The position numbers and the translations under genes are program-made. Positions 1 through 8,606 of a stretch of 64,000 nt of DNA are shown here, piece by piece (the stretch's first letter is position 1; each line of letters starts with the position of its first letter). The notes under the pieces are model-generated. The model made no database searches. It was not told the DNA's origin and saw only the letters and a program-made list of their open reading frames with translations. The DNA comes from ZC4RG20 sp963782445 (GTDB taxonomy: Bacteria > Pseudomonadota > Gammaproteobacteria > Steroidobacterales > Rariloculaceae), in the NCBI GenBank assembly GCA_963782445.1, contig CAWAJM010000001.1, positions 1,364,001 to 1,428,000 of the forward strand, in the 5' to 3' direction.

Positions 1-261
1 GGGCTCGTGCAGCACGCCGACGGTATTGGCGTAGTGCAGGTCGAAACAGTCCTGCTGCGTGTGGCCCTGAAAGAGGTCCGAGATGTCCTCGGTGCTGCCG
101 ACGAAGACGACGTTGTAGGTGGGCTCGCACTGCGGCTCGACCACGCGCTCGGTGACGACGTAGACGGCCGGCACTGCCCTGAGCGCCGTGCGCCAAACGT
201 AGAGGCGGAACTCGTAGCGGCGGCCGGAGCGGCCCGTCAAAGGCAGGGTGCCGAGTTTCAC
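1..261 (-). CDS. Small GIY-YIG-like hypothetical protein (C-terminus outside window)
   Basis: Read leftward from a GTG at 261, the frame stays open to the window edge (87 codons seen), so the protein is partial. It begins KLGTLPLTGRSGRRYEF, has VYVVTER about residue 36 and NVVFVGSTEDISDLF about residues 53-67, then HTQQDCFDLHYANTVGV. The order 'VYxVT ... VFVGxTxDisxxF ... H' resembles a conserved small-protein family built on a GIY-YIG-like fold; I recognise the pattern but cannot confirm nuclease residues. No Shine-Dalgarno precedes the GTG; a TAAGAT hexamer lies about 8 nt upstream, so a leaderless mRNA is possible. Function is unknown. Confidence 0.6.
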   Translation of the reverse strand, partial: MKLGTLPLTGRSGRRYEFRLYVWRTALRAVPAVYVVTERVVEPQCEPTYNVVFVGSTEDISDLFQGHTQQDCFDLHYANTVGVLHEP

Positions 262-311
262 GGTGAGCTATCTTACAGACACGTGTCGCGCCGGTCTCCC
301 CGAAATAGAAC

Positions 312-335
312 GAGCCCGGCCGTGCGGCCGGGCTC
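312..335. repeat. Perfect 11-bp GC-rich hairpin between divergent genes
   Basis: The arms GAGCCCGGCCG (312-322) and CGGCCGGGCTC (325-335) are exact inverted repeats around TG. No T-run follows on either strand, so an intrinsic terminator is not supported. The 278-base gap between the leftward gene (start 261) and the VOC gene (start 540) holds nothing else I can name. Confidence 0.5.
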
Positions 336-539
336 AGGGGAGGTCTGAAGATTCTTACAGGGGGAGAACCTTCAAGCCTCAGGGAGTATACCCGGCGATT
401 CCTTCCCGCTCTGCAAAGAAGTGCCAAGCAGACGGGGCGGCCGCACGGCGCGGTTTCGCGCCGGACCGGCGAGGCTGTATGCTCGAGTCACAGCGCCGTT
501 CCGGCCCGCGGGGCCGGCGGTGTATTCGCGGAGGTCCCC

Positions 540-1454
540 ATGGAAAAGCCGTTTCGACCGCGCCGACTTCTGTTGGCCCTGGGCTTCGTCTGCGCGGCGG
601 CCCTGGCTTCGGCCTCAGCGGACGCGGACCCGCAGCAGTCCGTCGGTCCGCTGCTTTGGCAGCCGTCAATGAACATGTTCAGGCGTTTTGCCATGGCGCC
701 GGAGAAGATGTTTGAGTTCTACGGCGGCGTGCTGGGTCTCAAGCAGCTGCAGACGTTCACGGTCGGGAAGGGACAGCACGTCGCGCGCTTCCTCAAAGGC
801 GGGTCGCAGATCAAGCTCACGGCTCGGACGCCGGGGCGCAAATACCAGCCGGGCGGCGTCGCAGCGGCCACGGGCCTGCGGCTGCTCACGCTGACCTTTC
901 CCGACGAGCATGCGCTCGTGCAACGCTTCGTTGCCCACGGCCTGCCGGCCCCCGAGTTCCGCGATCTGCCCGGCACGCACCGCCGCGTCGCGCTCGTCGA
1001 CGATCCCGACGGCCAGCGCGTCGAGCTCGACGTCGTCGCCAATGCCCCCCAGTCGGTCTACGACACCATCGAGGTCGGTCTCACGGTCAGCGATCTCGCT
1101 CGCAGCCGCGCATTTTACCGCAACTTCGTGGGGCTCGAGGAGCTGCCGCCCGTCGACGATCCGCTGTTCCACACGAAGAAGTATCCGTTCCGGCACGGGA
1201 CGACAATCGTGAGCCTGCGCAGCTTCGGTCACGATCTGCCCGCCGATACCGGGAGCGGCGGAATCCAGTATGTGGTCAGCAACGTCGACAAGGTCGCCGC
1301 GCTCGCCAAGCAGCGCCACGTCACGGTCGAGCAGCCGCTCAGCGAGCTCAAGGGCTTTTCGCTGCGCACGATCTGGCTCGACGATCCCGACGGCATTACG
1401 AACTACTTCGCGGAGACGGCGCAGAGCCGTGCCGCCGCCGCGCACGCTGACTGA
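540..1454 (+). CDS. Exported two-module VOC (glyoxalase/dioxygenase superfamily) protein
   Basis: 304 residues with an N-terminal signal sequence (RPRR then a hydrophobic run to about residue 29), so it probably works in the periplasm. The remainder looks like two vicinal-oxygen-chelate modules, about 40-165 and 170-300; each ends in a DDPDG motif (VDDPDGQRVELDV and LDDPDGITNYFAE), typical of glyoxalase/bleomycin-resistance/extradiol-dioxygenase folds. The substrate cannot be read from sequence. The start is supported by GGAGG just upstream of the ATG. It is followed at 30 bp by a small hypothetical and then a MetE-like gene, suggesting one operon. Confidence 0.8.
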   Translation: MEKPFRPRRLLLALGFVCAAALASASADADPQQSVGPLLWQPSMNMFRRFAMAPEKMFEFYGGVLGLKQLQTFTVGKGQHVARFLKGGSQIKLTARTPGRKYQPGGVAAATGLRLLTLTFPDEHALVQRFVAHGLPAPEFRDLPGTHRRVALVDDPDGQRVELDVVANAPQSVYDTIEVGLTVSDLARSRAFYRNFVGLEELPPVDDPLFHTKKYPFRHGTTIVSLRSFGHDLPADTGSGGIQYVVSNVDKVAALAKQRHVTVEQPLSELKGFSLRTIWLDDPDGITNYFAETAQSRAAAAHAD

Positions 1455-1484
1455 GGCGCTGAGCGCTCAAGAAGGAGACGGGAC

Positions 1485-1832
1485 ATGGACGACGTATCGA
1501 CGGCGCCGGCCGGCCCCACCGCGGCCGGCATGAAACTCGTCGAGGAGTACCGGGGCACGGGCGAGCTCGTGTTGGGGGAGCGCGTGTTTGCTGGCATCGC
1601 TTATCGCATCAGCCGCTTTCAGGCAATGGCGGCCTCCGGTCTGCCGGTGCCTGGGCTGCACCGCGTCGACGGCCGCGTCGACCTCGGCTCCGTGCCCGAG
1701 CCGCGCGATCTCGTCGATCGGGACGTCACGCTGCGGCTCGAGGATGGGCGCTCGCTGCGCATCACGATCGCGGCACAGGACGGGCGCGTGCTGACCGAAG
1801 GGCACGGCCCCTCGCGCTGTCAGTGCTGCTGA
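1485..1832 (+). CDS. Small hypothetical protein with a Cys-rich C-terminus
   Basis: 115 residues behind a good ribosome site (AAGGAGACGGGAC before ATG). No family recognised. The body is a predicted beta-rich stretch (LVLGERVFAGIAYRI, DVTLRLEDGRSLRITI) and the protein ends GHGPSRCQCC, three cysteines in the last four residues, which could bind metal or a cofactor. The next reading frame begins within or just after its end (GTG 1823 or ATG 1838; this stop is 1830-1832), so the two are probably translationally linked. The product is likely cytoplasmic: no signal peptide. Confidence 0.65.
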   Translation: MDDVSTAPAGPTAAGMKLVEEYRGTGELVLGERVFAGIAYRISRFQAMAASGLPVPGLHRVDGRVDLGSVPEPRDLVDRDVTLRLEDGRSLRITIAAQDGRVLTEGHGPSRCQCC

Positions 1833-1837
1833 GCGCG

Positions 1838-2977
1838 ATGCGTCGGAGCACCGACCGGATTCTGACGACGCATACGGGCAGCCTGCCCAGCGTCGAGACG
1901 CTCGTCGGCAACGAGACCGACTACGAGCAGCGGCTTGCGGCGGCGGTCGCCGAAGTGGTCGGGCAGCAACGCAGCATCGGGCTCGACGTCGTCAACGAAG
2001 GCGAGTACACGAAGGGCGGCGACTGGCTGTCATTCATGGACGGGCGCCTGGGCGGCTGCGAGCTTGCGAGCGGCGCTGTGGCGGGTTCGGCCGTCTTCAA
2101 GGGGCGGGAGCAACGGGAGTTCGCGGAGTTCTACCGCTATGCCGCGGAGCGCGGCACGTTGTTCTACACCCCGGGCGAGCAGATCCGGCTGGAGCGCAAC
2201 TACTGGCGCTGCACGGCGCCCGTGACCTATGAAGGCAAGGCGGCGCTCGAGCGGGAGATCCGCCAACTCGTCGCCGCCGCAGGCACCGAGGACGTGTTTC
2301 TGACGACGACGGCGCCGGCGAGCCTCGAGCCTTACTACACGAACGAATGTTACCCCTCCCAAGAAGAGTTCCTGTTCGCCGTCGCGGATGCGCTACGCGT
2401 CGAGTACCGAAAGATTGCCGATGCCGGCCTCATCGTCCAGGTCGACGATGCGTGGCTGCCGGCGATGTGGGACCGCATCGGCATCGACATGGGGCTCGAA
2501 GCGTTCAAGAAGCACTGCCTGCTTCGGGTCGAGGCGCTGAACCACGCGCTCGCCGGCATTCCCGAGGAGCGCATTCGCTATCACTTGTGCTGGGGAAGCT
2601 GGCACGGGCCCCATGTCTACGATCTCGAGCTGGCGCACCTCGTCGACGTTATGCTCGCCGTCAACGCCGGTGCCTATCTCGTCGAAGCCGCGAACGCGCG
2701 CCATGAGCACGAATACGTCGTCTGGCAGGAGACCGCGCTGCCGGAGGGCAAGATTCTCGTGCCCGGCGTCGTCACGCATTCCACGGATCTCGTCGAGCAC
2801 CCGGACCTCGTGGCCCAGCGCATCGCGCGCTTCGCCGCGGCCGTCGGCCGCGAGAACGTCATCGCCGGCACGGATTGCGGCTTCGGCGGCCGCTCGCATC
2901 CGCAGATCGCCTGGGCCAAGCTCGCGGCCCTCGTCGAGGGGGCCGCGCGCGCTTCTGCGGCGCTCGGCTTCGGCTGA
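1838..2977 (+). CDS. Cobalamin-independent methionine synthase-like (MetE C-terminal family) methyltransferase
   Basis: 379 residues from ATG 1838 (MRRSTDRILTTHTGSLP is a typical family start; an in-frame GTG lies at 1823). It corresponds to the zinc-binding C-terminal half of MetE only. Likely zinc ligands are in RYHLCWGSWHGPH (His and Cys) and AGTDCGFGG (Cys). Stand-alone proteins of this kind move methyl groups on substrates other than homocysteine in several catabolic pathways; which one applies here is unknown. It closes a probable three-gene operon with the VOC and small hypothetical genes. A second family member lies at 57146-58243. Confidence 0.8.
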   Translation: MRRSTDRILTTHTGSLPSVETLVGNETDYEQRLAAAVAEVVGQQRSIGLDVVNEGEYTKGGDWLSFMDGRLGGCELASGAVAGSAVFKGREQREFAEFYRYAAERGTLFYTPGEQIRLERNYWRCTAPVTYEGKAALEREIRQLVAAAGTEDVFLTTTAPASLEPYYTNECYPSQEEFLFAVADALRVEYRKIADAGLIVQVDDAWLPAMWDRIGIDMGLEAFKKHCLLRVEALNHALAGIPEERIRYHLCWGSWHGPHVYDLELAHLVDVMLAVNAGAYLVEAANARHEHEYVVWQETALPEGKILVPGVVTHSTDLVEHPDLVAQRIARFAAAVGRENVIAGTDCGFGGRSHPQIAWAKLAALVEGAARASAALGFG

Positions 2978-3538
2978 TACGCCGGCGCCGCTGCGCGGCG
3001 CGCCGTTTCGGCCCGGCCGCGCCCGGACTTAAGTCCGCGAAAACCAGCCCGGCTTCGCGAAGACATCTAGACTTCCCGGCGGCATCGTGCCTTCGTGCGC
3101 GGTGAAGGGCGGGTCCGCATCCTCGGATGCGCTGCCTTCCGGGCCCGGCGTCGCGTCCTGTTCCTGCAGTGCGTCGGTCTCGAGAGCCGAATCTTCTGAG
3201 TCTGTCGACATGGCGGGATACGCAAACTCTCTGCTATGCAAATACGCAGTCAAGACAAAAACGCTAGCTAGCAATCCTAATTATATGGCAGCCGGTCAGC
3301 CCGGACAAAGTCGGGAGGTTCCGAATGTGAACTCGATCACGCTCGGGCGGCGGGGCGGCCGCGCGCTGCGGCCGGGACGGCGCGAGCCGGGGGGGCGGGC
3401 CCGGCCTCCGGATAGGCGCCGGGCGCGATGTGCCGGTGTTCAGTTGCGCCGAGAGCCTAAGCGTGTGCAAAATCGGACCGGCAAGGCTGGGCCTCGAGGC
3501 GCAGCCCGTCCGGTGCTGAATAACTAGAAGGGGTCGGC
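2978..3538. other. 560-base intergenic region, little supported content
   Basis: No gene is well supported here apart from a doubtful small leftward frame (3029-3211). The part from about 3190 to 3300 is AT-richer than its surroundings and contains GCTAGCTAGC (3264-3273) followed by TAATTATAT, a possible promoter for the cytochrome gene downstream. From 3345 the DNA is very GC-rich and repetitive. Confidence 0.4.
3029..3211 (-). CDS. Doubtful 60-residue acidic hypothetical protein
   Basis: A leftward frame from ATG 3211 encodes an acidic, probably disordered peptide (MSTDSEDSALETDALQEQD at the start, PGSLDVFAKPGWFSRT at the end). Its composition is less Arg/Ala-skewed than a typical shadow frame in this GC-rich DNA, which is the only argument for it. 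There is no clear ribosome site, no family match that I know, and it lies alone between rightward genes. Confidence 0.27.
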   Translation of the reverse strand: MSTDSEDSALETDALQEQDATPGPEGSASEDADPPFTAHEGTMPPGSLDVFAKPGWFSRT

Positions 3539-4426
3539 ATGGCAACTTATCGTGGGGGAATACTGGCTGCCGCGGCAGCCGTGGCGGCGCTGGTCCTGGC
3601 GGCCGGCCCGGCGTCGGCGGACGAGAACCTGCTCGCGCGAGGCAAGTATCTCGTCGACGGCATCGCGGGCTGCGGCAACTGCCACTCGCCACGCGACAAG
3701 AATGGAAATTTCATCAAGGGCAAGGAGTTTTCCGGGGCGTACGTCATCACGGACCCGGGCTTCAAGGCCTACGCGAAGAACATCACACCGGACAAGGAAA
3801 CCGGCATCGGCAACTGGTCCCCCCAGCAGATCGCACGCGCGATCCGTGAGGGCATCACCCCCACCGGCAAGCTGCTGGGGCCGCCGATGTCCTTCGAGTT
3901 CTACCGGGACATTTCCGATTCCGACATCGACGCCATTGTCGCCTATATCCGTTCCGTGCCCGCCGTGCACAACACGGTGCCGAACAGCGAGTACTACGCG
4001 CCGCTGCCGCCGAATTACGGTCCCCCGGTCGGCCACGTGCCCGAGGTGCCGCGCGAGGATCAGGTCGCCTACGGACAGTATCTCGCGGGGCCGATGGGAC
4101 ACTGCATGGACTGCCACACGCCGCGCGTGAAGGGCGTGCTGCAGCGGGATAAGATGGGCGCAGGCGGCAATGTCTACAGCAAGCCCTTCGTCTACAGCTG
4201 GACCGCTGTATCGCGTAACATCACGCCCAATCCGACCGCCGGCATCGGCAAGTGGTCGGATGCCGATATCAAGCGCGCGATTACGCAGGGCATCCGACCC
4301 GACGGCACCAAGCTCAAGCCGTTCATGCCGTTCGAGCTCTACAAGAACATAGACGAGGAGGATCTCGACGCGATCATCGCCTATCTGCGCTCGCTGCCTC
4401 CATTCCCGCCGCTGCCGAAGAAGTAG
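3539..4426 (+). CDS. Exported diheme cytochrome c
   Basis: 295 residues. A signal peptide (hydrophobic core about 8-25, cleavage near ASA-DE at 27-28) sends it to the periplasm. There are two c-type heme sites, CGNCH at about 45-49 and CMDCH at about 186-190, each followed by a repeated cytochrome module with ITPD/ITPN, GIGxW and LxxAIxxGI motifs. This layout matches cytochrome subunits of membrane-linked sugar and alcohol dehydrogenases and related two-heme carriers. No dehydrogenase gene lies next to it, so its electron donor is unknown. The ATG is preceded by GAAGGGGTCGGC. Confidence 0.85.
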   Translation: MATYRGGILAAAAAVAALVLAAGPASADENLLARGKYLVDGIAGCGNCHSPRDKNGNFIKGKEFSGAYVITDPGFKAYAKNITPDKETGIGNWSPQQIARAIREGITPTGKLLGPPMSFEFYRDISDSDIDAIVAYIRSVPAVHNTVPNSEYYAPLPPNYGPPVGHVPEVPREDQVAYGQYLAGPMGHCMDCHTPRVKGVLQRDKMGAGGNVYSKPFVYSWTAVSRNITPNPTAGIGKWSDADIKRAITQGIRPDGTKLKPFMPFELYKNIDEEDLDAIIAYLRSLPPFPPLPKK

Positions 4427-4451
4427 AAGCGAAGCGGCAGGCCCAAAAAAT

Positions 4452-4487
4452 AGGTGACGCGCAGGCGGCGGCTTCGCCGCCTCACCT
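4452..4487. repeat. Nested hairpin downstream of the cytochrome gene
   Basis: AGGTGA (4452-4457) pairs with TCACCT (4482-4487) around the inner stem AGGCGGCG-GCTT-CGCCGCCT (4463-4482; the two stems share one base, so at most one extends fully). It starts 26 bases after the cytochrome stop and may help end transcription, but no T-run follows. The rest of 4427-4703 shows no gene I can support. Confidence 0.4.
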
Positions 4488-4703
4488 TGGGGGGCCGCTC
4501 GGACCGGGCGTCCGGCGGTCCCCGTCCGCTGCCTCCGCGTCCGCCGGCCGCCTTCGCGGCGTCATCCTTCCGACCCTTGGCGGCGGCCCCGTCTGGACTG
4601 ATTCCCAGGCATCCGGAACCTTTTCGGCCCTGATCCGTGTTTTCCATGAGCCCGCCGCGACGGCGCTGCTTCCTTTTTTGGGGACCCTTGCCAGAGACAG
4701 ACG

Positions 4704-4931
4704 GTGCCGGGGACGAAGAAATTCGACGTGGACGCCCTGCCGGCGGAGTGCCGGGAGGCGCTCGTGGACATGATCTGGTGGCTTCGCCGCGCGCCTGCGG
4801 AAGTGCGTGCTTCGGCTCTCGGCGTCGTCCGGCCCTATCTCGACAGCAAGGCTCCGGACCCCGGCCAGCTCACGGCAGCCGTGAGTGCGGCCAAAAAGAT
4901 CCTGCGCGACGCCGCCGGCGCGCGCTCCTGA
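4704..4931 (+). CDS. Small hypothetical protein, uncertain
   Basis: 75 residues from GTG 4704: starts PGTKKFDVDALPAEC, has MIWWLRRAPAEVR mid-protein and ends KKILRDAAGARS. The composition (helical, amphipathic, Lys/Glu/Ala) looks protein-like and better than opposite-strand frames. No recognised family. The ribosome site is weak (AGAGACAGAC). It ends 13 bases before the end of the convergent histidine kinase gene. Confidence 0.4.
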   Translation: MPGTKKFDVDALPAECREALVDMIWWLRRAPAEVRASALGVVRPYLDSKAPDPGQLTAAVSAAKKILRDAAGARS

Positions 4932-4944
4932 CCGGCGGCAGCGC

Positions 4945-6102
4945 TCACGCGCTCGTTTCGCTCGGTGACGGCCTTCTAGGCAGCCGCACCGATACGCTCG
5001 TGAGCCCCTCCTCGTTCGATTCGATTCTCAGCCTGCCGCCATGTGCTTCGGCGATTTGGCGCGCGATGAACAGCCCGAGTCCGAGGCCGCGGGTGCGGTT
5101 GGTTTCGCGCGCGGGCAGGGAGGGGAGATTCGTGAGCGGATCGAGCATGACCTGCTGTACCGCTACGGGGATCGGCGTGCCGCGGTTCACTACGTGAACG
5201 TCGGCGTGGGCCTCGTCGGTCGCTTCGGCCTCGATGCGGATCGAAGCCCCAGGCAGGCCGTGCTCGATGGCGTTCGCCACAATGTTGGACAGCATTTGCT
5301 CGATTCGAGCCGAGTCCCAGACGCCTTGGAGATCGCCGCGGCAATCGAGCTCGAGCTGCGCGCGCGGGTGCAGCGTCTGGAGTTCCTCCACAGTCGCGGC
5401 GCAGATCCTGCCGAGCTCGGCCGGTGAGGGGGTGACGGGCAATGTCGCCCCAAGTCGCGTACGCGTGAAATCGAGCAGGTCACTCGCGAGATGGCGAAGC
5501 CGGAGCGTGCTGTTGCGGATACGGCGCGCCGCTTCGGAACTCGCGGCGTCGAGGCGCGCGTCCGCCAGCAGCGAATCGGCTGAAGCGAGAATCGCGCCGA
5601 TCGGTGTTCTCACGTCGTGCGCCAGAATTGCGACGAGCAGATCCCGCCCCCGCTCGACGCGTTCGTAGAACCACTTGATCGCCTCGTTGGTCGTGCGGTC
5701 GAGCGCGTCGTCGAAGCGGACGAGCTCCTCGATGGCGTCGCTCCGCTCGAGGTGCGTGTGGCGGCTCCAGCCGCGCACGACGGCCGTGCGCAGCACCCGG
5801 TATTCCAAGATCATCTCATCGAGGGAGAAGCCTTGGGCAAGCCGCTCGGCCGCGTGCTGCCGGGCAGCCGCCACGATGCGCTCCGCGCCGGACGAAGTGG
5901 GGCGGGGCGCAGGGGGCCGCCCACCCCGGCCTTCCTGGCGGGACGCGAGGTGAGCCGCGACTTCATGCAGCATTCGGGCGGCCGGCGTCTTGAGTGCCGC
6001 GGCGTCGAGGCCGTGCGCGGGCTCGGTTTGGCTGCGGGCGAATGCTTCCCAGTCGGAGAGGATCGGCTCGGTGTTCGCCTCGATGTACTCCGACAGCGTC
6101 AT
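4945..6102 (-). CDS. Sensor histidine kinase with an RsbR-type N-terminal helical domain
   Basis: 385 residues, no transmembrane segment, so a soluble kinase. Residues 1-140 form a helical sensor region like RsbRD-type domains. Residues 155-215 hold the phospho-acceptor H box (ILAHDVRTPIG, His162). Residues 225-375 are the ATPase domain: N box LSNIVANAIEHG (271-282) and G2 GLGLGLFIARQIAEAHGG (339-356). The G1 position reads VNRGTPIP, with Asn where most kinases have Asp; I believe this variant recurs in the subfamily but have not checked. The start has AGGGAG six bases upstream. No cognate response regulator is adjacent. Confidence 0.85.
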   Translation of the reverse strand: MTLSEYIEANTEPILSDWEAFARSQTEPAHGLDAAALKTPAARMLHEVAAHLASRQEGRGGRPPAPRPTSSGAERIVAAARQHAAERLAQGFSLDEMILEYRVLRTAVVRGWSRHTHLERSDAIEELVRFDDALDRTTNEAIKWFYERVERGRDLLVAILAHDVRTPIGAILASADSLLADARLDAASSEAARRIRNSTLRLRHLASDLLDFTRTRLGATLPVTPSPAELGRICAATVEELQTLHPRAQLELDCRGDLQGVWDSARIEQMLSNIVANAIEHGLPGASIRIEAEATDEAHADVHVVNRGTPIPVAVQQVMLDPLTNLPSLPARETNRTRGLGLGLFIARQIAEAHGGRLRIESNEEGLTSVSVRLPRRPSPSETSA

Positions 6103-6122
6103 TTCATTCTCCCTAGATGTGC

Positions 6123-6140
6123 AATTTAACAGAATAAATT
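6123..6140. promoter_or_regulatory. AT-rich inverted repeat upstream of the soluble kinase gene
   Basis: AATTTA (6123-6128) and TAAATT (6135-6140) flank ACAGAA, in an AT-rich island 21 bases upstream of the kinase start at 6102. Such a dyad overlapping the promoter region could be an operator; the protein that would bind it is unknown. Confidence 0.35.
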
Positions 6141-6191
6141 ACACGCTGCGAATGCAGCTGGCCCGTGCCGCCGGACACACGAGGGGCGCCG

Positions 6192-8510
6192 TCAGCGCCG
6201 CTCGCGCTCGGCCGCCAGCTTCTCGAGCAGGTTTTGGAGAGTCTGTTGATCGACGGGCTTGACGAAGTGGTACTCGAAGCCCGCCTCTTCGGCCCGCGCT
6301 TTGTCGGCTTTTTGGTCCCATCCCGTGACGGCGACGAGCACGGGACGGTGCGCGGCGGGTGCGCGCGAGAGACGGCGCGCGACCTCATAACCGCTGAGGT
6401 CGGGCATCGCAACGTCGAGCAGAACGATGTCCGGCTCGATGCGCTCGGCGACGGCGAGACCTTCTTCGCCGCCGTAGGCGACGTACGCGTCCTGCCCCGT
6501 CGACTGCAGGAGCAGGTGCAGGCTGTCCGCGGCGTCGCGGTTGTCGTCCACGACGAGAATCCGCAGACCGCGCGGCGCATCGTGCGCGCCGCTCCCGTCG
6601 TCCGGCCGTGCCGGCGCCGGCACGTCCGTCTGCGCAAGCGGCAGCCGGATGACGAATTCGCTCCCCGAGCCGACTCCGGCGCTGCGCGCTTGCACCACGC
6701 CGCCGTGCAGCTCGACGACGCGGCGCACGAGCGGCAGGCCGACGCCGAGGCCGCCGTGCGTGCCGCTGGGTGTGGCGTTGAGCTGCGTGAAAAGGTCGAA
6801 GATCTTTTCGAGCTGCTGGGGATCGATGCCGCGGCCGTCGTCCCGGACTCGGATCTCGATGTCCTGCGTCCGCGGGACGGCCGCGAGCCAGATGTTGCCT
6901 CCGGACGGGGTGTAGCGGGCCGCATTGTTGAGGACGTTGACGACGGCCTGCACGAGCCGCAGGGAATCGCCGCGCAGCGGCAACGGAACGGCTGGTATAT
7001 CCACGTGCAGGCGATGGGCCTGGGCGTCGAGAATCGGCTGGCTCGCTTCGACGGCGCGCTCCAGGACCTCGCGCAGGTCGATGGGATCGTGGGCGATCGC
7101 GAAGGTGCCATGGACGATGCGGTTCACATCGAGCAGATCGTCGATGATGCGCGTCAGGTGGGTGCTCTGGCGCTCGATCGTTTCGCGCATCGCCTCGAGC
7201 GTGGAATCACCGAGTCCCTTGATGCGCATGAGCTCGACGGCATTGCGGATCGGCGCGAGCGGGTTCCTGAGCTCGTGCGCAAGCATGGCGATGAATTCGT
7301 GCATTCGCTCGGCCGTCTCGGCCAGCGTCTCGGCCTGGCGGCGGTCCGCGAGATCCTGCGTGACCTGAGCGAAACCGTAAAGCCGACCTTGCGGATCGTG
7401 CAGTGCGGTGATGACCGTGCCGGCCCAGAACAGGGTGCCGTCCTTCCGGGCCCGCCAGTTCTCCTCCGTGAAGCGGCCGGTCCGGCGGGCGATCGCGAGA
7501 TGGTGCCAGGGCTTGTCGTCCGCCACGTCCTCAGAGGAGTAGAAGTGCGAGAAGTGGCGCCCGAGGATCTCGCCGGCCGCATAGCCGCTAATCGTCTGGG
7601 CGCCACCGTTCCAGCTGCTCACGAATCCGCTGGGGTCCAGCATGATGATCGAGTAGTCGTCGACGCCTTCGACGAGCAGCCGGAAGCGCTGTTCGCTGGC
7701 CTCGAGTTCCTGCTCCTGGCGGCGTCTTTCAGTCAGGTCGCGGATGATCTTCGAGAATCCGAGCAGTCGGCCCTCGGGATCGCGCAGGGCGGTGATCACG
7801 ACGTTGGCCCAGAAGCGCGAGCCGTCCTTGCGGATGCGCCAGCCCTCGTGCTCGAACCGCCCTTCGAGCGTCGCCATGCGCAGCTCGTGCTCGGGCCAGC
7901 GCTGCGTCACGGACTCGGACGGGTGGAAGCGCGTGATGTGAACGCCGAGAATCTCGTCGGTCTCGTAGCCCGTGACTTTGCGCGCGCCCGCGTTCCACGT
8001 CGTCACGAGCCCCTGCGCGTCGAGCATGAAGATCGCGTAGTCGCGGACGGCTTCCACGAGCGTCCGGAAGCGTTCCTCGCTCTGGCGCAGCGCCTCGGAC
8101 TGCTGGCGCTTCTCGGTCAGGTCGCGCGTGACCTTGGAAAACCCGACGAGCTCGCCCTGCTCGTTACGCAGGGCGGTGATGACGACGTTGGCCCAGAACA
8201 GCGAGCCGTCCTTGCGGACGCGCCAGGATTCGTCCTCGAACCTGCCGTCCTCCGTCGCGCGTGCCAGCTCGTAATCGGGCCAGCCGCGGTCGATCTCCTC
8301 CTGCGGATAGAAGCGCGAGAAGTGCGAGCCGACGATCTCTTCACGTGTGTACCCTTTGATGGCCTGCGCGCCTTCGTTCCAGGTCACCACGCGGCCCGTC
8401 GGGTCGAGCATGAAGATCGCGTAATCGCGCACGGACTGGACCAGAAGGCGGAACGTCCACTCCTCGGACGGCTCGACACGCTGGTGCGGATTGTCGTTGG
8501 GTTCGCTCAT
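6192..8510 (-). CDS. Hybrid sensor histidine kinase with three tandem PAS domains and a receiver
   Basis: 772 residues without membrane segments. Three PAS/PAC units repeat with a period of about 125-130 residues (about 17-135, 145-262, 272-390); each has RDYAIFMLD- or DDYSIIMLD-like openings, a W-N-G-A motif, RKDGxxFWA and GFxxxxxDL. Then H box FIAMLAHELRNPL (His412), ATPase domain with NVLNNAARYT and GLGVGLPLVRR, and a C-terminal receiver (about 650-772) with VVDD, phospho-acceptor Asp699 in IVLLDVAMPD and Lys751 in FVKPVD. The repeats suggest internal duplication. It would relay a signal sensed in the cytoplasm; output partner not present here. No clear ribosome site precedes the ATG. Confidence 0.9.
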   Translation of the reverse strand: MSEPNDNPHQRVEPSEEWTFRLLVQSVRDYAIFMLDPTGRVVTWNEGAQAIKGYTREEIVGSHFSRFYPQEEIDRGWPDYELARATEDGRFEDESWRVRKDGSLFWANVVITALRNEQGELVGFSKVTRDLTEKRQQSEALRQSEERFRTLVEAVRDYAIFMLDAQGLVTTWNAGARKVTGYETDEILGVHITRFHPSESVTQRWPEHELRMATLEGRFEHEGWRIRKDGSRFWANVVITALRDPEGRLLGFSKIIRDLTERRRQEQELEASEQRFRLLVEGVDDYSIIMLDPSGFVSSWNGGAQTISGYAAGEILGRHFSHFYSSEDVADDKPWHHLAIARRTGRFTEENWRARKDGTLFWAGTVITALHDPQGRLYGFAQVTQDLADRRQAETLAETAERMHEFIAMLAHELRNPLAPIRNAVELMRIKGLGDSTLEAMRETIERQSTHLTRIIDDLLDVNRIVHGTFAIAHDPIDLREVLERAVEASQPILDAQAHRLHVDIPAVPLPLRGDSLRLVQAVVNVLNNAARYTPSGGNIWLAAVPRTQDIEIRVRDDGRGIDPQQLEKIFDLFTQLNATPSGTHGGLGVGLPLVRRVVELHGGVVQARSAGVGSGSEFVIRLPLAQTDVPAPARPDDGSGAHDAPRGLRILVVDDNRDAADSLHLLLQSTGQDAYVAYGGEEGLAVAERIEPDIVLLDVAMPDLSGYEVARRLSRAPAAHRPVLVAVTGWDQKADKARAEEAGFEYHFVKPVDQQTLQNLLEKLAAERERR

Positions 8511-8606
8511 TGGTCGGCCTATTCAGGACATGGTAGAGCCTCGACGCACACCGTCAATCGTGCTTCGGTGCCATGGGTGCCGCCGCAAGGGCAGGCCTGC
8601 CATGGC

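Noticed and set aside
4381..4647. Minus-strand frame of 88 codons after the cytochrome gene
   Set aside because: It runs into the cytochrome gene from outside, is Gly/Arg-rich, and lacks a ribosome site.
6165..8600. Very long open frame on the plus strand across the hybrid kinase gene
   Set aside because: It mirrors the real kinase on the other strand; its translation has no domain and high-GC codon bias keeps the antisense frame open. Only the part after 8607 (YbhN-like) is real.
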